DNA of 64,000 nt. It comes from Clostridium sp. (lineage in GTDB: Bacteria; Bacillota; Clostridia; Lachnospirales; Lachnospiraceae). The stretch spans positions 1 through 64,000 of the forward strand of contig JAMPFS010000005.1 in NCBI GenBank assembly GCA_023664325.1, read 5' to 3'. Both the position numbers and the translations under genes were made by a program. Under the pieces are notes generated by a model, which did no database searches, was not told the origin of the DNA, and saw nothing but the letters and a program-made list of their open reading frames with translations. This document shows, one piece after another, positions 8,201 to 16,333 of this stretch (positions are counted from its first letter, which is position 1; the number at the start of each line of letters is the position of its first letter).

Positions 8201-8974
8201 TTCCCGGGAACCAACTGTGAGTATGATTCCGCAAGGGCATTTGAGCGCGCAGGAGCAGAGGTTGAAACGATTGTATTTAAGAATATGACGGAGAAAAATA
8301 TTTTGGATTCCGTCGATGCATTTGCGAAAGCAATCAGCCAGGCACAGATTATTATGTTCCCTGGCGGATTTTCGGCAGGTGATGAGCCGGAAGGTTCAGC
8401 CAAATTCTTTGCCACTGCATTCCGCAATGAAAAATTAAAAGACGAGGTACAAAAGCTCATAGATGGCAGGGATGGTCTGGCGTTAGGAATCTGTAATGGT
8501 TTCCAGGCATTGCTGAAGCTGGGTATTTTGCCATACGGCAGGATTACATCCCAAAACGAGGATTCTCCGACGCTTACGATGAACAGCATTGGGCGGCATC
8601 AGTCGAAGATGGTATATACCAAAGTCGTTACCAACAAGAGTCCGTGGTTACAGAAAGCAACGCTTGGCGGTGTCTATACCGTGCCGGTTTCCCACGGTGA
8701 GGGACGCTTTGTTGCAAGCGGGGAATGGATTGATAAGCTTTTTGAAAACGGACAGGTTGCCACGCAGTATGTTGATGCAGACGGCAATCCGACTATGGAC
8801 GAGGATTACAATGTAAATGGTTCCTATGCGGCAATTGAGGGCATTACAAGTCCGGACGGCAGGGTGCTTGGTAAAATGGCACATTCTGAACGCCGTGATG
8901 AGGATGTGGCAATCAATATCTATGGAGACCAGAACCAGATGATTTTTGAATCCGGTGTAGAATATTTTAAGTAG
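5225..8974 (+). CDS. purL: Phosphoribosylformylglycinamidine synthase, single-chain
   Basis: Catalyses the ATP- and glutamine-dependent conversion of FGAR to FGAM in de novo purine synthesis. The 1249-residue chain fuses the PurS-like, PurL and PurQ parts, as in many Clostridia, unlike the three separate proteins of Bacillus. It carries the SDHCRHTTF and FKNETHNHPTEIEPFGGAAT motifs of the synthetase core, and a C-terminal class I glutaminase with PGTNCEYD, nucleophile Cys1090 in LGICNGFQAL, and the SHGEGRFVA segment. The start is ATG 5225 (MSKVRRVYV), six bases after AGGAGG. An in-frame ATG at 5168 falls inside the promoter and is rejected. nnr follows 33 bp downstream. Confidence 0.96.
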   Translation: MSKVRRVYVEKKPEYAVKAKELLGELTEYLNLDISKVRVLIRYDVENISDQTYEKALKTVFSEPPVDYIYETAFSADQGDKVFSVEALPGQFDQRADSAEQCVKLLNEKEEAVVRCATTYVITGNLSDEDVEKIKAYCINPVDSRETDDASIPETLIQQFAEPADVEIFEGFQDMEETSLRELYDSLGLAMTFKDFLHIQNYFRGEEKRDPSMTEVRVLDTYWSDHCRHTTFATELTNITFEDGYYKKPIEDTYRHYLADRDVLYKGRDDKFVCLMDIALMAMKKLRMDGKLQEMEVSDEINACSIEVPVVIDGKEELYLIQFKNETHNHPTEIEPFGGAATCLGGCIRDPLSGRSYVYQAMRVTGAADPTKALSETLEGKLPQRKLVTTAAHGYSSYGNQIGLATGLVKEVYHPNYVAKRMEIGAVVAAAPKENVKRLTSDPGNMIILIGGRTGRDGIGGATGSSKKHTTKSIDTCGSEVQKGNPPTERKIQRLFRRQEVASIIRKCNDFGAGGVSVAIGELADGLTIDLDKVPKKYAGLNGTEIAISESQERMAVVVDKERVNEMLGYCEEENLEAVVVAEVTESPRLVMTWRGKEIVNIARSFIDTNGAHQESDVTVAMPDDHADFFHEKAAITDVKKTWLDTLSDLNVCSQKGLVEMFDSSIGAGTVTMPYGGKYQLSETQTMIAKLPLDRGKCDTVTMMSYGLDPFMLSESPYHGSIYSVVHSVAKIVASGGDWRKIYFTFQEYFKRLGDDSKRWGEPMAALLGAYNAQMGFGRASIGGKDSMSGSFNDIDVPPTLCSFAIDVARTKDVVTTEFKKAGSKLCKVDIKRDAYGIPDYEDMKKVYSAVYADMQAGKVLSAYAVGFGGIIEAVSKMGFGNGIGAKIYDSVKAADLLKKDYGAIILETVQEQALTAAHAVIGETVEDGTFCYAGAVVTMDEALKAWTGKLEKVFPTASGVKQAAIQEKIYNTSDIYVCRNQVARPKVFIPVFPGTNCEYDSARAFERAGAEVETIVFKNMTEKNILDSVDAFAKAISQAQIIMFPGGFSAGDEPEGSAKFFATAFRNEKLKDEVQKLIDGRDGLALGICNGFQALLKLGILPYGRITSQNEDSPTLTMNSIGRHQSKMVYTKVVTNKSPWLQKATLGGVYTVPVSHGEGRFVASGEWIDKLFENGQVATQYVDADGNPTMDEDYNVNGSYAAIEGITSPDGRVLGKMAHSERRDEDVAINIYGDQNQMIFESGVEYFK

Positions 8975-9007
8975 TCGTTGAAATCCAAATGGGCATGAGG
9001 TGGTTAT

Positions 9008-10495
9008 ATGCAATATATTGTTACGAAAAAGGAAATGAAAGCAATTGATACCTATACCACAGACAGGATAGGGATTCCTTCCGCTGTCTTAATGGAGCGG
9101 GCAGCATTGGCTGTAGCAGACCAGGTGGAGGCTGTAAATGAGCGAAAGGGCAGAGTATTAGTTGCAGTGGAAAGTGGTAATAATGGTGGAGATGGTCTGG
9201 CAGCAGCAAGGATTTTAATGCAGAGAGGATATCCGGTGGATATTTTTTACATCAGTGGCAAGAAGAAGTCTTCCGAACAATTCGAGATTCAGAAGAATAT
9301 TCTTCATAAGCTGGGTGTCAGATTCCGTAAAACAATATCCAATAAGGAGTATTCGGTTGTTGTGGATGGCATTTTTGGCGTCGGTCTGTCGAGAGACATT
9401 GTGGAACCGCAGAAAAAAGCAATCGAAGCGTTGAATCAGATTGATGCTGTTAAGATTGCCATTGATATTCCAACAGGGATTGATGCAACGACAGGAGAGA
9501 TCATGGGAACGGCATTCCGTGCAGATTATACGGTATCGTTTGGACCAAAGAAGCTGGGCATGTTCTTTTCGGATGGTATTGATTACTGTGGAAAGGTCAT
9601 AAGCGCAGACATAGGGTTTCCGGCAGAGGCAGTTTCCCATATCATGCCTATGATTTATGCATATGACCAATCGGATATGGACAAGCTGCCAAAGCGTTAT
9701 GATAATTCCCATAAGGGAATGTATGGCAGGGTAGCGGTGATTGCCGGCAGTAAGAATATGTCCGGTTCGGCATTTTTATGCGGGAAAGCGGCATATTCGA
9801 CAGGCGCAGGTCTTGTTAAGATTTATACGCATGAGAGCAACCGGATGATACTGCAATCCCAGCTTCCGGAAGCGATTATGATGACTTATATGGATTACGA
9901 GGGAGCATTATCCTGTATTGAAGATGCCATGCGATGGGCTTCTGTTATCGTGGTAGGGCCTGGTCTGGGCGTAGATACCACGTCTGAACGTATGTTGTAT
10001 GAGCTTTTGATGAACTCGGAGGTTCCTCTGGTGGTGGATGCAGATGCGCTTAATATTTTATCGGAAAATATAGAGCTGGCAGAGGCTTCATCCGTGCCAA
10101 TGATTATGACGCCGCATATGAAAGAAATGAGCCGGCTGGTGAAGAAGACGGTTTCGGAAATTGGCGAGAAACGTTTTGAAATAGCTATGGAATTTGCAAA
10201 GAGATTAGGTGTCACACTTGTTTTAAAGGATGCAAAGTCAGTTGTGACGGATGGCGGGGCGCAGACTTATGTGAATCTGGCGGGTAACAACGGCATGTCA
10301 ACCGGTGGCTGTGGCGATGTATTGGCAGGGGTCATTGCCGGTATGATTGCCGGTGGCCTATCGCTTTCCGAGGCTGCGAGGATTGGAACTTATGTACATT
10401 GCCAGGCAGGTGACTGCGCGGCTGCAAAGAAGGGAAAGTATGCCATGTTAGCATCCGATATTATAAGCTGTTTAGGGGAAGTTATGTGTGATTGA
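9008..10495 (+). CDS. nnr: Bifunctional NAD(P)H-hydrate epimerase / ADP-dependent NAD(P)H-hydrate dehydratase
   Basis: Repairs hydrated NAD(P)H. The N-terminal YjeF domain (about residues 1-210) has the ESGNNGGDGLAAARIL nucleotide-fold motif and VDGIFGVGLSR, and epimerises R to S hydrates. The C-terminal ribokinase-like domain (about 225-495) contains VVGPGLGV, TPHMKEMSRL and the NGMSTGGCGDVLAGVIAGM phosphate-binding and catalytic motif of the dehydratase. Total length 495 matches the fused family. The ribosome binding site is GAGGTGG. Its stop overlaps the alr start, so the two are likely co-translated; an nnr-alr-mazF order is common in Firmicutes. Confidence 0.95.
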   Translation: MQYIVTKKEMKAIDTYTTDRIGIPSAVLMERAALAVADQVEAVNERKGRVLVAVESGNNGGDGLAAARILMQRGYPVDIFYISGKKKSSEQFEIQKNILHKLGVRFRKTISNKEYSVVVDGIFGVGLSRDIVEPQKKAIEALNQIDAVKIAIDIPTGIDATTGEIMGTAFRADYTVSFGPKKLGMFFSDGIDYCGKVISADIGFPAEAVSHIMPMIYAYDQSDMDKLPKRYDNSHKGMYGRVAVIAGSKNMSGSAFLCGKAAYSTGAGLVKIYTHESNRMILQSQLPEAIMMTYMDYEGALSCIEDAMRWASVIVVGPGLGVDTTSERMLYELLMNSEVPLVVDADALNILSENIELAEASSVPMIMTPHMKEMSRLVKKTVSEIGEKRFEIAMEFAKRLGVTLVLKDAKSVVTDGGAQTYVNLAGNNGMSTGGCGDVLAGVIAGMIAGGLSLSEAARIGTYVHCQAGDCAAAKKGKYAMLASDIISCLGEVMCD

Positions 10496-11711
10496 GCATA
10501 TGGAAACATATCAGGATGCCGGGCTGACGATAGGGGCGAAGAAAATGGATCATAAATATTATCGTGTGGAGGCAGATGTTGATCTGGATGCAATCCGGAC
10601 AAACATCCGGACAATGAAAAGTTTGATTCCGGAAAATAAAAAATTACTGGCAGTGATTAAGGCAAATGCCTATGGGCATGGTGCGCTCGAGGTTGCAGAA
10701 GCTTTGGACGATTTGTCTGACTATTACGGTGTGGCATGCCTTGATGAAGCTGTCGAGCTGCGGAGGGCAGGCGTTACCAAGCCGATACTGATTCTTGGAA
10801 TGACAGATGAGAGTTTGTTCAGAGAGCTTGTATGCGAGGATGTAACACAGACGATATTCACATTAGAACAGGCAAAAGAGCTTTCAAGGGCAGCCGTCAG
10901 TGTGGGAAAGACCGGAAAAATGCATATTAAGTTGGACACCGGCATGAACCGGATCGGGTTTCCCTGCACAGAGGAAAGTGTAAGGACGATTGTGGAGATT
11001 GCCAAGCTTCCGGGTCTTGAGCTGGAAGGTATTTTTACCCATTATTTCAAAGCCGACTGTGCAGATAAGTCATCTGCGAAGGAACAGCTTTCCAGATTTA
11101 CCGGTATGGTGAACAGGTTGGGCAGCGCAGGCGTCACTTTTGCCATTCGCCATATTTCCAACAGCGCAGGCATTATGGAGATGCCAAATGATATGTACGA
11201 TATGGTGCGTTCCGGCATTTCCACTTATGGTTTATACCCATCTGAGGAGATGGATAGGCAGGCATGTGTTTTACATCCGGCAATGACGTTCAAGAGCCGG
11301 ATTACGCATGTGAAAATGGTGCAGGCAGGGGAGACGGTTGGATATGGCGGAACTTATACCCTGCCGTGTGAGCAAAAAATTGCGACAGTGGGAGTTGGCT
11401 ATGCAGACGGGTATCCGCGGGCGTTGTCAAACCAGGGAAGGATGCTTGTACGGGGACAGTTTGCGCCGATTGTGGGCAGGGTATGCATGGATCAGACGAT
11501 GATTGATGTAAGCGGCATACCGGATGTGGCAGTCGGAGATGAGGCAGTTCTTTTTGGCAGGCAGGGGAACAATGTCATTCCTGTGGAGGAAATTGCCGGA
11601 ATGTCAGCGAGCTTTCATTATGAAGCGGTATGTGATATAAACCGCCGGGTTCCGCGGATTTTTTATAGAAATGGAAAGATAACCGGCACAAAGAATTATC
11701 TTTTGGATTAA
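10488..11711 (+). CDS. alr: Alanine racemase
   Basis: A PLP enzyme that interconverts L- and D-alanine for peptidoglycan. The cofactor lysine is K58 in AVIKANAYGHGALEVA, and the second catalytic residue, tyrosine, lies in VGYGGTYTL. VGYADGYPR, GRVCMDQTMIDV and the DINRRVPR C-terminus are all typical. The start shown is GTG 10488, with AGGGGAA upstream and an 8 bp overlap with nnr. A later ATG at 10545 (MDHKYYRVE) would give a 388-residue protein closer to the usual length and cannot be excluded. No membrane or signal segment. Confidence 0.94.
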   Translation: MIEHMETYQDAGLTIGAKKMDHKYYRVEADVDLDAIRTNIRTMKSLIPENKKLLAVIKANAYGHGALEVAEALDDLSDYYGVACLDEAVELRRAGVTKPILILGMTDESLFRELVCEDVTQTIFTLEQAKELSRAAVSVGKTGKMHIKLDTGMNRIGFPCTEESVRTIVEIAKLPGLELEGIFTHYFKADCADKSSAKEQLSRFTGMVNRLGSAGVTFAIRHISNSAGIMEMPNDMYDMVRSGISTYGLYPSEEMDRQACVLHPAMTFKSRITHVKMVQAGETVGYGGTYTLPCEQKIATVGVGYADGYPRALSNQGRMLVRGQFAPIVGRVCMDQTMIDVSGIPDVAVGDEAVLFGRQGNNVIPVEEIAGMSASFHYEAVCDINRRVPRIFYRNGKITGTKNYLLD

Positions 11712-11733
11712 GCAGTGTTAGATTTATCACAAA

Positions 11734-11763
11734 TTGAATAATCTCAGAATACAGTGGTAATAC
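11734..11763 (+). promoter_or_regulatory. Possible promoter for the mazF-like gene
   Basis: TTGAAT, an 18-base spacer and TAATAC. It would let the toxin gene be transcribed independently of alr. A moderate match only. Confidence 0.4.
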
Positions 11764-11859
11764 TTAGGATACCTGATGGAAAGAAAGGTTCTTAATGTAG
11801 AACGTTACATATATGTGTATTTTGCAAATCAGGAATTTGTAAATTGGAGTGTGATACCA

Positions 11860-12201
11860 TTGTTGGTGACGAGAGGAGATATTTATTACGCAGATTTAAG
11901 ACCGGTAGTAGGTTCTGAACAGGGAGGCATCCGACCGGTATTAATTATACAAAATGAGGCGGGAAACCGCTATAGTTCAACTGTAATTTGTGCAGCAATT
12001 ACGAGCCGGCAAAATAAGGCGAAGATTCCGACACATGTAGAGCTTACAGCGGACCGGTGTGAAATTGCCAAAGATTCTGTCATTTTGTTAGAGCAGGTGA
12101 GGACGATTGATAAGCAGAGATTACGGGAGAAGGTTTGCCATCTTGATGATGACATAATGGGAAATGTAAACCATGCGCTGAAAATCAGTTTGGCGCTTTA
12201 G
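11860..12201 (+). CDS. MazF/PemK-family endoribonuclease toxin (EndoA-like)
   Basis: Predicted sequence-specific mRNA interferase. The 113-residue core starts VTRGDIYYADLRPVVGSEQG and contains RPVLIIQNEAGNRYSSTVI, CAAITS, KIPTHVEL, DSVILLEQVRTIDKQRL and HLDDDIM, matching Bacillus NdoA along its length. The start is set at TTG 11860, ten bases after GGAG. An in-frame ATG at 11776 with AGGA before it would add 28 residues not found in the family. In Bacillus, antitoxin ndoAI sits between alr and ndoA. Here the 148 bp gap has no ORF that could encode one, so the antitoxin is lost or encoded elsewhere. A corC-like gene follows 28 bp on. Confidence 0.88.
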   Translation: MLVTRGDIYYADLRPVVGSEQGGIRPVLIIQNEAGNRYSSTVICAAITSRQNKAKIPTHVELTADRCEIAKDSVILLEQVRTIDKQRLREKVCHLDDDIMGNVNHALKISLAL

Positions 12202-12229
12202 AAAAATAAAGGAAAAGAGGGGAAAACAT

Positions 12230-13081
12230 ATGTCAAGTGGGCCCGGTGGCTTAAAAACATTATTTAGCAGAAGAAACAAAGAAGACAATGTTACCGTGGA
12301 GGACATCCGGACGATAATCGAGGAGGGACATGAACAGGGAGACATCGAACCGGATGAGGCGGAGATGATATCCAATGTCATTGAATTTGGCGGCAAAGAG
12401 GCAAGGGATGTCATGAATCCAAGACAGAAGATTGTGGGAATCGAAGCGGATCTTGAGGTTTCCGAGGCACTTCCGATTATGCTTCAAAACAGCTATTCCC
12501 GTTATCCGATTTATGAGGAGGACGTGGATAATATAATCGGTGTCTTACATATTAAAGAGGCTGTGAGCGCTTATCTTGCAGATTCGCATCAAAGTGTGCG
12601 GGAGATTGGCAGTGAGCCATATTATATCCATCCAACACAGAAAATCCGTAAATTGTTTAATGAAATGCGGGATAATAAAGTGCATTTAGCAATTGTGGTG
12701 GATGAATATGGGCAGACAGAAGGCGTGGTTGCGATGGAGGACTTATTAGAAGTCATTGTCGGCGATATTTTGGATGAGCATGATGAGGAAGAAATTGATA
12801 TTATGAAGGCGGCAATTGGCGAGGGGTACATCGTAAAGGGCAGCACGGATTTAGAGGAGTTGGAGGACTTATTTGAAATTGTATTTCCGGATGAGGATAT
12901 TGATACGGTAAATGGTTTTATGCTGTATGAGCTTGGAAGACTGCCAAAGGAGTTTGAAAAGATTCATATCGTATATCAGGGATTTTCTTTTGACGCCATA
13001 GAACGGGATGACCGGATGATTAAGAAAGTACGGATCCGTAAGCTGGCTGAGCCGGTTAAGGAAGAGTCCGTATCCGAATGA
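12230..13081 (+). CDS. CorC/HlyC-type CBS-domain protein
   Basis: 283 residues. Two CBS domains (about 65-190; DVMNPRQKIVGIEADLEV and VVDEYGQTEGVVAMEDLLEV) are followed by a CorC_HlyC domain (about 200-280; ELGRLPKEFEKI and RIRKL). The N-terminal DUF21 membrane domain of full-length CNNM/YhdP-type Mg2+ transporters is absent, as in CorC and many Clostridial hemolysin C-like proteins. It is probably a cytosolic regulatory subunit linked to divalent metal transport. The ribosome binding site is AAGAGGGG. A strong terminator follows. Confidence 0.88.
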   Translation: MSSGPGGLKTLFSRRNKEDNVTVEDIRTIIEEGHEQGDIEPDEAEMISNVIEFGGKEARDVMNPRQKIVGIEADLEVSEALPIMLQNSYSRYPIYEEDVDNIIGVLHIKEAVSAYLADSHQSVREIGSEPYYIHPTQKIRKLFNEMRDNKVHLAIVVDEYGQTEGVVAMEDLLEVIVGDILDEHDEEEIDIMKAAIGEGYIVKGSTDLEELEDLFEIVFPDEDIDTVNGFMLYELGRLPKEFEKIHIVYQGFSFDAIERDDRMIKKVRIRKLAEPVKEESVSE

Positions 13082-13105
13082 GATCATAGCGAGAATTTGG
13101 CAGGC

Positions 13106-13150
13106 TGCCGGATGAAGTGTCGTAAAAGATACTTCATCCGGCAATTGTTT
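13106..13150 (+). terminator. Strong rho-independent terminator after the corC-like gene
   Basis: TGCCGGATGAAGT pairs perfectly with ACTTCATCCGGCA around a 12-base loop, followed by a T-rich tail. Confidence 0.9.
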
Positions 13151-13177
13151 TGAAATAGGAAAGAAAAGAAAAAGGGG

Positions 13178-13206
13178 TTGACAAAAAGGGATTGTTGTAT
13201 TATTGT
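13178..13206 (+). promoter_or_regulatory. Promoter of the GntR-ABC operon
   Basis: TTGACA, a 17-base spacer and TATTGT. The palindromic operator overlaps the -10 and start site. Confidence 0.75.
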
Positions 13207-13224
13207 ATTAAATACATAATACAA
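13195..13224 (+). promoter_or_regulatory. Palindromic operator, probably for the adjacent GntR regulator
   Basis: TTGTATTAT and ATAATACAA form the outer arms, with inner arms TGTATT and AATACA. It overlaps the -10 box, so binding should block transcription. That the YtrA-type regulator downstream binds here is inferred from position and symmetry. Confidence 0.65.
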
Positions 13225-13262
13225 ATGCGCATGAATGGATTAAGCAGAAAAGGAGGGTATAC

Positions 13263-13637
13263 ATGGAATGGGAACTGAAATCAGACCGTCCCATCTACAC
13301 ACAGTTGTTAGAGGAATTAAAGAGGAGGATTGTATCCGGGTATTATAAGCCGGGAGAGAAACTGCTGCCTGTGCGGGAACTGGCACAGGAGGCAAAGGTG
13401 AATCCGAATACCATGCAGAAAGCGCTGACAGAATTAGAACGGCAGGCGCTGGTATTTGCTGTGCGGACAACCGGGCGGTATATTACAGAGGATGAAGAAC
13501 TGGTTCTAAAGACAAAGAAAGAATTTGCGGCATCTCATGTGAAGAACTATTTAGAAGAGATGACGGCGCTTGGATTTAGCAAAGAGGAAATGATTCAGTA
13601 TATTAAGGAGTATGAGAATAACGGTTTATCAGAGTAA
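13263..13637 (+). CDS. GntR-family transcriptional regulator, YtrA subfamily
   Basis: A 124-residue regulator with an N-terminal winged helix (about 10-75; PIYTQLLEELKRRIVSGYYK, LPVRELAQEAKVNPNTMQKA, LERQALVFAVRTTGRYIT) and only a short helical C-terminus, the hallmark of YtrA-type regulators that lack an effector domain. These usually repress an adjacent ABC transporter operon. An AGGAGG-type site precedes the ATG. The ABC genes follow 53 bp downstream, and the upstream palindrome is the likely autoregulatory site. Confidence 0.9.
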   Translation: MEWELKSDRPIYTQLLEELKRRIVSGYYKPGEKLLPVRELAQEAKVNPNTMQKALTELERQALVFAVRTTGRYITEDEELVLKTKKEFAASHVKNYLEEMTALGFSKEEMIQYIKEYENNGLSE

Positions 13638-13690
13638 GTTCTGGTGGTCTTACAGGAATTTTTGATAAATGCAGTAAAAGGAGAGAGTAT

Positions 13691-14386
13691 ATGAGTTTAG
13701 TAGAATGCAGAGCGCTTACAAAGCGATACAGTAAAGCACTGGCGCTTAACCAGGTTAATCTTGATTTAGAACCAGGCAGGATTATTGGTCTTCTTGGCCC
13801 GAATGGAAGCGGAAAGACTACCTTTATCAAACTGTGTGCCGGTCTGCTTACACCGACAAGCGGAGAGGTAAAGATAAAGGGAATGGAAATCGGGCCGGAG
13901 TCAAAGGCGATCGTTTCTTATCTGCCGGAGCGTACTTATTTAAGCAAATGGGCAAAAGTGAAGGATATTGTAAATTTCTTTGATGAAGTATATGAGAATT
14001 TCCAGAAGGATGTGGCTTTTCGGATGTTGGCAGATCTTGGAATCAATCCGGAGGATAAGCTTAAGACAATGTCGAAGGGAACGAAGGAAAAAGTGCAGCT
14101 TATTCTTGTCATGAGCCGCAAGGCAGATCTTTATCTGCTTGATGAACCAATGGGTGGTGTGGATCCTGCGGCAAGGGATTACATACTGAATACCATTATC
14201 ACAAATTATAACCCGGAGGGAAGTATTTTGATATCGACGCATCTGATTTCGGATGTGGAAAATATTTTAGATGATGTGATTATGATTAAGCAGGGAAATA
14301 TTGTCTGCCATGATTCGGTGGATAATATCCGCATGACTTATGATAAGTCCTTAGATCAGGTGTTCCGGGAGGTGTTTCGATGTTAG
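13691..14386 (+). CDS. ABC transporter ATP-binding protein
   Basis: 231 residues. Walker A is GPNGSGKT (36-43), and Walker B is LYLLDEPMGGVDP followed by the switch His in ISTHL. The signature is TMSKGTKEKVQL rather than LSGGQ, as often seen in ATPases of the YtrB/BcrA-type Gram-positive exporters. It overlaps the permease gene by 7 bases, indicating translational coupling. It probably powers a drug, peptide or lipid transporter sensed through the YtrA regulator; the substrate is unknown. Confidence 0.92.
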   Translation: MSLVECRALTKRYSKALALNQVNLDLEPGRIIGLLGPNGSGKTTFIKLCAGLLTPTSGEVKIKGMEIGPESKAIVSYLPERTYLSKWAKVKDIVNFFDEVYENFQKDVAFRMLADLGINPEDKLKTMSKGTKEKVQLILVMSRKADLYLLDEPMGGVDPAARDYILNTIITNYNPEGSILISTHLISDVENILDDVIMIKQGNIVCHDSVDNIRMTYDKSLDQVFREVFRC

Positions 14387-15222
14387 GAAAGTTATTCAAA
14401 GAGGAATGTAAATCATACTGTATGCCGTTTGGCATTACATTTTTGACGGGAATCATTTTTACAATTTTTATGAAAATTGTCTGTATGCTGCCTTATCAGC
14501 GGGAGGTGAAGGCAGCCATCCAGGGTATCGGTTTTTATGGGTATTATTATATTATTATGCTGATAGGCGTAGCTGCGACCGTATTTGTAGTTGTGCGGTT
14601 TTACACTACTATGGTGGGTGACCGGGGGTATCTGACATGGACGCTTCCTGCAAAATCCTCTACGATTATATGGTCAAAGCTCCTTGCAGGAGTGTTATGG
14701 AGATTGATTGCAACCGTGGGCATCTTTTTCTTGTTCGGCATCTTTATGTATGGAAAGTACTGGATAATCTGGGGTGATTTTACGATGGATCTTACGTTAA
14801 ATGAGACGAATGTGACTACCTTGCAGATGATTTTCAGTGAACTGCTCAAAATGTTCGAGCCCAGATATCTGCTGCCAATCTTTTTGGGCTTGCTGACAAT
14901 GGTGGCTTTTGAGTTTATGTCACAGCTTCTTATCTACTTTTGTATTGCAATCGGGCAGCTTTTCGGCAAGTGGAGAATCATAGCTTCTCTTGGATGCTAT
15001 TTTCTTCTGATGATCCTATATGAAATCCTCATGATTATGGGAATTGCAGTGATGACAATCGGTGGAGTGTCCGCAGCCAGCGTGGGATTTCTTGAGAGCA
15101 TGAGCGCGTACGAAATCATAAATTTTATATTAAGTATTCTGCTTGTGTCGGGGACATTGACCTCTGTACTGTTCTTTGCGCTGAATAATTGGATTTTTAA
15201 GAAGCACTTGAATCTGGAATAA
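14380..15222 (+). CDS. ABC transporter permease, membrane subunit
   Basis: 280 residues with about six hydrophobic segments (for example FGITFLTGIIFTIFM, YYIIMLIGVAATVFVVV, LIATVGIFFLFGIFMYG, and a C-terminal pair). There is no cleavable signal peptide. It starts inside the ATPase gene with GGGAGGTG before the ATG. It is the membrane partner of the ATPase. No family-specific motif lets me name the substrate. Confidence 0.85.
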   Translation: MLGKLFKEECKSYCMPFGITFLTGIIFTIFMKIVCMLPYQREVKAAIQGIGFYGYYYIIMLIGVAATVFVVVRFYTTMVGDRGYLTWTLPAKSSTIIWSKLLAGVLWRLIATVGIFFLFGIFMYGKYWIIWGDFTMDLTLNETNVTTLQMIFSELLKMFEPRYLLPIFLGLLTMVAFEFMSQLLIYFCIAIGQLFGKWRIIASLGCYFLLMILYEILMIMGIAVMTIGGVSAASVGFLESMSAYEIINFILSILLVSGTLTSVLFFALNNWIFKKHLNLE

Positions 15223-15255
15223 TTCCGGCAGTCTGTGGCAGTTGTATATATTGAT

Positions 15256-15298
15256 TGAAAAGGATTCATGATTGAGATGAATCCTTTTCATATTTTCA
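15256..15298 (+). terminator. Rho-independent terminator of the GntR-ABC operon
   Basis: TGAAAAGGATTCAT pairs perfectly with ATGAATCCTTTTCA around a seven-base loop. The tail is only moderately T-rich. Confidence 0.82.
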
Positions 15299-15453
15299 CT
15301 TTACTTTTAAGCGTTTAACACATATAATAACGGATAGTGTGCTGACAGCTTTCTTCATAAGAGGGAAACCAATCAAATGTGTGTATCCTTTTATGAGGCG
15401 AAAATCAGACGGCAAAATGGTATCATGTGAAAAGAAGGATAAGGAGTGTAAAA

Positions 15454-16026
15454 GTGAAAGATACAGTAGAAATCAGATGGCATGGCCGTGGTGGTCAGGG
15501 TGCCAAATCAGCGGCATTGATGTTGGCAGATGCCGCATTTATGACAGGAAAACATGTACAGGGTTTCCCGGAGTATGGTCCGGAACGGATGGGAGCGCCT
15601 ATTACAGCTTATAACCGGATCAGCGAAAATCCAATCCGGGTACATTCAAATATTTATGATCCGGATTATGTGGTTGTGGTGGACGAGACTTTGTTAGAGA
15701 GCGTGGATGTGACCGCAGGATTAAAACCGGAGGGAGCAATTGTCATCAATACGACAAAGAGCGCTACAGAAGTAAAACCTTTCTTAAAGGGATATACAGG
15801 TGGCGTGTACACGATAGATGCCAGGGAGATTTCGGAAAAATGTCTGGGAAGATATTTCCCCAATTCTCCAATGCTGGCTGCCATCGTTGCAATCAGTAAG
15901 GTTATGACGAAGGAGGACTTTTTCCGGGAGATGGAAGGTTCTTATAAACACAAATTTGCCAAGAAGCCGGAGGTAATTGAAGGAAACCTGAAGGCATTGC
16001 ATATGGCATATGAGGAGGTGGAGTAA
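15454..16026 (+). CDS. porG: 2-oxoacid:ferredoxin oxidoreductase, gamma subunit
   Basis: 190 residues beginning MKDTVEIRWHGRGGQGAKSA, the gamma-subunit signature, with PEYGPERMGAPI shortly after. It belongs to the four-subunit pyruvate or 2-oxoisovalerate oxidoreductase, which decarboxylates a 2-oxoacid to acyl-CoA and reduces ferredoxin. The start is GTG 15454, seven bases after AAGGAG; the in-frame GTG at 15427 has no ribosome binding site. First gene of a tight porG-D-A-B operon; the next gene starts directly after its stop. Confidence 0.93.
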   Translation: MKDTVEIRWHGRGGQGAKSAALMLADAAFMTGKHVQGFPEYGPERMGAPITAYNRISENPIRVHSNIYDPDYVVVVDETLLESVDVTAGLKPEGAIVINTTKSATEVKPFLKGYTGGVYTIDAREISEKCLGRYFPNSPMLAAIVAISKVMTKEDFFREMEGSYKHKFAKKPEVIEGNLKALHMAYEEVE

Positions 16027-16332
16027 ATGGCGGCAACGGATGTGACAAAGATTACAGAAAAAAGCGAATGGCAGGATATTACGAAGGGGAACCAGATTTA
16101 TGCTGCCGGAACCTCCAAATTATTTAAGACAGGTGAGTGGAGAACACAGACTCCGGTGTTGGATATGGAGAAATGTAAACAGTGTTTACTATGCGTTCCG
16201 GTCTGCCCGGACAGTTCCATTCCTGTGACAGAATGTAAACGTGAGGACTTTGACCTTGACCATTGCAAGGGCTGTGGTATCTGTGCAAAGGTATGTCCGT
16301 TTGATGCAATTTCGATGAAGGAGGGACAGTAG
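16027..16332 (+). CDS. porD: 2-oxoacid:ferredoxin oxidoreductase, delta (ferredoxin-like) subunit
   Basis: 101 residues with two 4Fe-4S cluster motifs, CKQCLLCVPVCP and CKGCGICAKVCP, near residues 50-95. This subunit passes electrons from the TPP-bearing beta subunit to ferredoxin. GAGGAGGTGG lies in the end of porG, and the two genes abut. Substrate preference cannot be read from this subunit. Confidence 0.94.
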   Translation: MAATDVTKITEKSEWQDITKGNQIYAAGTSKLFKTGEWRTQTPVLDMEKCKQCLLCVPVCPDSSIPVTECKREDFDLDHCKGCGICAKVCPFDAISMKEGQ

Positions 16333-16333
16333 G

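Noticed and set aside
11712..11859. Antitoxin ORF between alr and mazF
   Set aside because: No frame of useful length; the only open frame is the in-frame extension of the toxin itself.
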